A stretch of 32,250 bases of DNA from positions 1 through 32,250 of the forward strand of contig CAZJQD010000037.1 in assembly GCA_964548165.1 (NCBI GenBank). The letters are read 5' to 3'. Source of the stretch: CAZJQD01 sp964548165 [NCBI: uncultured bacterium]. GTDB lineage: Bacteria > UBA8481. Below are positions 30,143-32,250 of this stretch, one piece after another. Each line of letters begins with the position of its first letter. Within the stretch, counting starts at the first letter, position 1. A program made the translations under genes and the position numbers. The notes below the pieces were generated by a model. That model was not told the origin of the DNA. It saw only the letters and a list, made by a program, of their open reading frames with translations, and made no database searches.

Positions 30143-32250
30143 GCGAGCAGGCGGCGGCGCCGGAGTTCACGCTCTTCAACCGCGAGCTGAGCTGGCTCGA
30201 GTTCAACGATCGCGTCCTCGCGGAGGCCCTCGACGAGACCGTACCGCTGTTGGAACGGGTCAAGTTCCTGGCCATCACGGGCTCCAACCTCGACGAGTTC
30301 TTCATGGTTCGTGTCGGCGGGCTCCAGCTCCTGGAACAGCAGGGACTCCAGAAGGCAGACCCGGCCGGCCATGGGCCCGTTCAGCAACTCGCCGCGATCT
30401 CGAAGCGCGCTCACGAGAGCGCGAAGCGACAGTATGCGTGCCTGAACGAGCAGTTACTGCCGCCCCTGGCGGCGGCCGGCATCCGGGCGCTCAAGGCCGA
30501 GGACCTCAACGAGCGCCAGCGCGCGCACGCGGAGACCTACTTCGAAAAGGAAATCTTCCCGGTGGTGACGCCGATCGAGGTTGCCGCCGACGGGGCTCCT
30601 CCCTCGTTCACGAATCGCACCCTCTATCTCCTCGTCCGGCTGGTGGGCGAGAGCGCCAGGGACCAGTGGGCGATCGTGCCGTTGGTGAGATCGATGGCGC
30701 GGCTCGTGACCCTGCCGGTTCGGGGCGCGTGGGAGTTCCTCTTCCTGGAGGATCTCGTCTCGATGTACGTCGAGCGGCTCTTTCCCGGGGTTGGCATCCG
30801 GGAGATCGCGGTCTTCCGCGTCATCCGGAACGCCGACCTCGAGCTGCAGGAGGACCAGGCCTCCGACCTCCTGGACGAGATGAAGCAGATCGTCGACGCG
30901 CGGCGGACGGGACACTGTGTGCGGCTGGAGGTGAACGCGTCGGCGGCGCGGACGAGCATCGCGCGGCTCCAGGAATTGACGGGGGTGACAGAGCGAGACA
31001 CGTATCGCCTGCCCGGGCCACTAGACCTGACCGTCCTCATGAAGCTCCCGGAGATCGCGGGCCACGAGGACCTGCGGTACCCGGCCTGGCCGGCCCAGGC
31101 GGGCGTTGAGGTCAGCTCGGACGAGAGCATCTTCGAGGTGATTGGCCGCGGGGATGTGCTCCTTCATCATCCGTACGAGTCCTATGAGCCGGTGGTGCGG
31201 TTCGTCGAGGAGGCCGCGGACGATCCGCAGGTCCTGGCGATCAAGCAGACGCTCTACAGGACCAGCAAGGAGAGCCCGATCGTCCAGGCGCTCATCCGGG
31301 CCTCGTTGAAGGGAAAATACGTGACGGCCATCGTCGAGCTGAAGGCCAGGTTCGACGAAGAGCGCAACATCGAGTGGGCGACGGCGCTGGAGAAGGCGGG
31401 CGTCCAGGTCATCTACGGCGTGAAGCGCCTCAAGACGCACGCGAAGTGCCTGATGATCGTGCGGCGCGAGCCCGGCGGGATCCGTCGCTACCTGCACTTC
31501 GGAACGGGGAACTACAACGAGATCTCGGCCCGGCTCTACACCGACATCAGCCTCATGACCGTCGACGAGGCCTTCGGCCGGGACGCCTCGATATTCTTCA
31601 ACGCGTTGACGGGCGTCGCCCAGCCGCAGTCGTTCGAGCGGTTGGCGGTTGCGCCGCTGACGCTGAGGGAGCGCGTGCTCGAATTGATCGCGGGCGAGGC
31701 CGAGCGGAAGCGCCAGGGGCAGGAGGCGTTCATCCGCGCGAAGATGAACTCCCTGACGGATCCCGGCGTGATCAAGGCGCTCTACGAGGCGTCGCAGGCC
31801 GGGGTGAGGATAGAGCTGAACGTGCGAGGCATCTGCTGCCTGAGGCCGAAGGTGGCGGGCCTCAGCGAGAACATCTCGGTCTTCTCCATCGTCGATCGGT
31901 TCCTGGAGCACAGCCGCATCTTTCACTTCCACCAGGGTGGCGAGGACGCGATCTTCATCGCGAGTGCGGACTGGATGTCACGGAACCTCGACAGCCGCGT
32001 CGAGCTGATGGTCCCCGTCCTCGAGCTGGAGGCGCGCCGCAAGCTCATGCACGTGCTGGATGTCTCCCTGAAGTCCCGCGAGAAGACCTGGCGCCTCCTG
32101 GCTGACGGTCGCTACGAGCGGCGAGGCGGGGGGGCGCGGAAGGGGATACGGGCCCAGGAGGTCCTGCACGAGGAGACATCCGCGGCGGCCAAGCTGGCGC
32201 GCCGGGGCCGAGCCGTCGTCTTCGAACCCTACACGCCGCAGAAGAAGTAG
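30139..32250 (+). CDS. ppk1: Polyphosphate kinase 1
   Basis: The 703-residue PPK1 is complete, with its TAG as the last three bases of the window. It starts at GTG 30139, overlapping the ppx stop by 4 nt. The four domains are recognisable: N (FTLFNRELSWLEFNDRVL; ITGSNLDEFFMVRV), head (FPVVTPIEV; EIAVFRVIRNADLELQED), and the two PLD-like catalytic domains. His434 in KRLKTHAKCLMIV corresponds to the autophosphorylated His of E. coli PPK (H435), and His591 in VDRFLEHSRIF to its second His (H592). HFGTGNYNEISARLYTDISL and SADWMSRNLDSRVE are family signatures. It makes polyphosphate reversibly from ATP. The last ~40 residues are basic and poorly conserved. The operon context supports a polyphosphate module. 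Confidence 0.96.
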   Translation: MSEQAAAPEFTLFNRELSWLEFNDRVLAEALDETVPLLERVKFLAITGSNLDEFFMVRVGGLQLLEQQGLQKADPAGHGPVQQLAAISKRAHESAKRQYACLNEQLLPPLAAAGIRALKAEDLNERQRAHAETYFEKEIFPVVTPIEVAADGAPPSFTNRTLYLLVRLVGESARDQWAIVPLVRSMARLVTLPVRGAWEFLFLEDLVSMYVERLFPGVGIREIAVFRVIRNADLELQEDQASDLLDEMKQIVDARRTGHCVRLEVNASAARTSIARLQELTGVTERDTYRLPGPLDLTVLMKLPEIAGHEDLRYPAWPAQAGVEVSSDESIFEVIGRGDVLLHHPYESYEPVVRFVEEAADDPQVLAIKQTLYRTSKESPIVQALIRASLKGKYVTAIVELKARFDEERNIEWATALEKAGVQVIYGVKRLKTHAKCLMIVRREPGGIRRYLHFGTGNYNEISARLYTDISLMTVDEAFGRDASIFFNALTGVAQPQSFERLAVAPLTLRERVLELIAGEAERKRQGQEAFIRAKMNSLTDPGVIKALYEASQAGVRIELNVRGICCLRPKVAGLSENISVFSIVDRFLEHSRIFHFHQGGEDAIFIASADWMSRNLDSRVELMVPVLELEARRKLMHVLDVSLKSREKTWRLLADGRYERRGGGARKGIRAQEVLHEETSAAAKLARRGRAVVFEPYTPQKK

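Noticed and set aside
1-32250. CRISPR arrays, rRNA or complete tRNA genes
   Set aside because: I saw no regularly spaced direct repeats and no complete cloverleaf or rRNA-like segment; only the 23-nt tRNA-like 3' end at 2632-2654.

Overview
The window looks like the chromosome of a GC-rich, diderm (Gram-negative-type), probably environmental or uncultured bacterium. The signs are lipobox lipoproteins, an outer-membrane barrel ending in Phe, type II secretion pseudopilins, an AsmA protein, futalosine-type menaquinone genes, and a secreted protease with a Bacteroidetes/FCB-like C-terminal tail. I cannot name the phylum. Acidobacteriota-like or FCB-like candidate phyla would fit, but this is inference.

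Left edge, 1-2654: an accessory island of visibly lower GC (bases 601-660 are about 43% GC by hand count). It holds (i) a SIR2-domain NADase-type defence gene running off the left edge, which is easy to miss because its stop lies outside the window; (ii) a frameshifted IS3-family OrfA remnant; (iii) a two-gene operon, small basic protein plus DUF6036-like nucleotidyltransferase, resembling a toxin-antitoxin pair; and (iv) at 2632-2654, an orphan tmRNA/tRNA 3' end (T-loop, T-stem strand, acceptor strand, ACCA) without its 5' half. The last is what an integrated element leaves at its distal attachment site, so the island probably integrated into ssrA or a tRNA gene lying beyond the left edge.

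2756-11993: mostly envelope and secreted proteins. In order these are a small charged protein with an overlapping lipoprotein gene (minus), a stand-alone parvulin, an outer-membrane barrel overlapping a FecR-domain protein with a collagen-like tail, a large lipoprotein glycosidase with two discoidin domains behind a LacI-type operator, a possible 44-aa Cys-rich secreted peptide, and a secreted protein translationally coupled to a matrixin metalloprotease.

12005-23500 (minus): a long co-directional block. It reads yebC, GT2 glycosyltransferase, a tandem-hairpin leader, gspG-H-I-J-K-L-M, a two-helix membrane protein, mqnE, ubiX, ubiD, a palindromic repeat, ubiA, exoD. Most junctions are ATGA-type overlaps, so pseudopilus assembly and menaquinone biosynthesis may be co-transcribed.

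23629-32250: an AsmA-family protein, a second copy of the palindromic repeat, a LEA14-like lipoprotein (minus), and then a tight plus-strand operon of ROK sugar kinase, Ppx/GppA phosphatase and polyphosphate kinase 1, ending exactly at the window edge.

Four genes (SIR2, the small basic protein, the glycosidase and the 10021 gene) have a -10-like hexamer 6-7 nt before the start codon and no Shine-Dalgarno sequence, suggesting leaderless transcripts.
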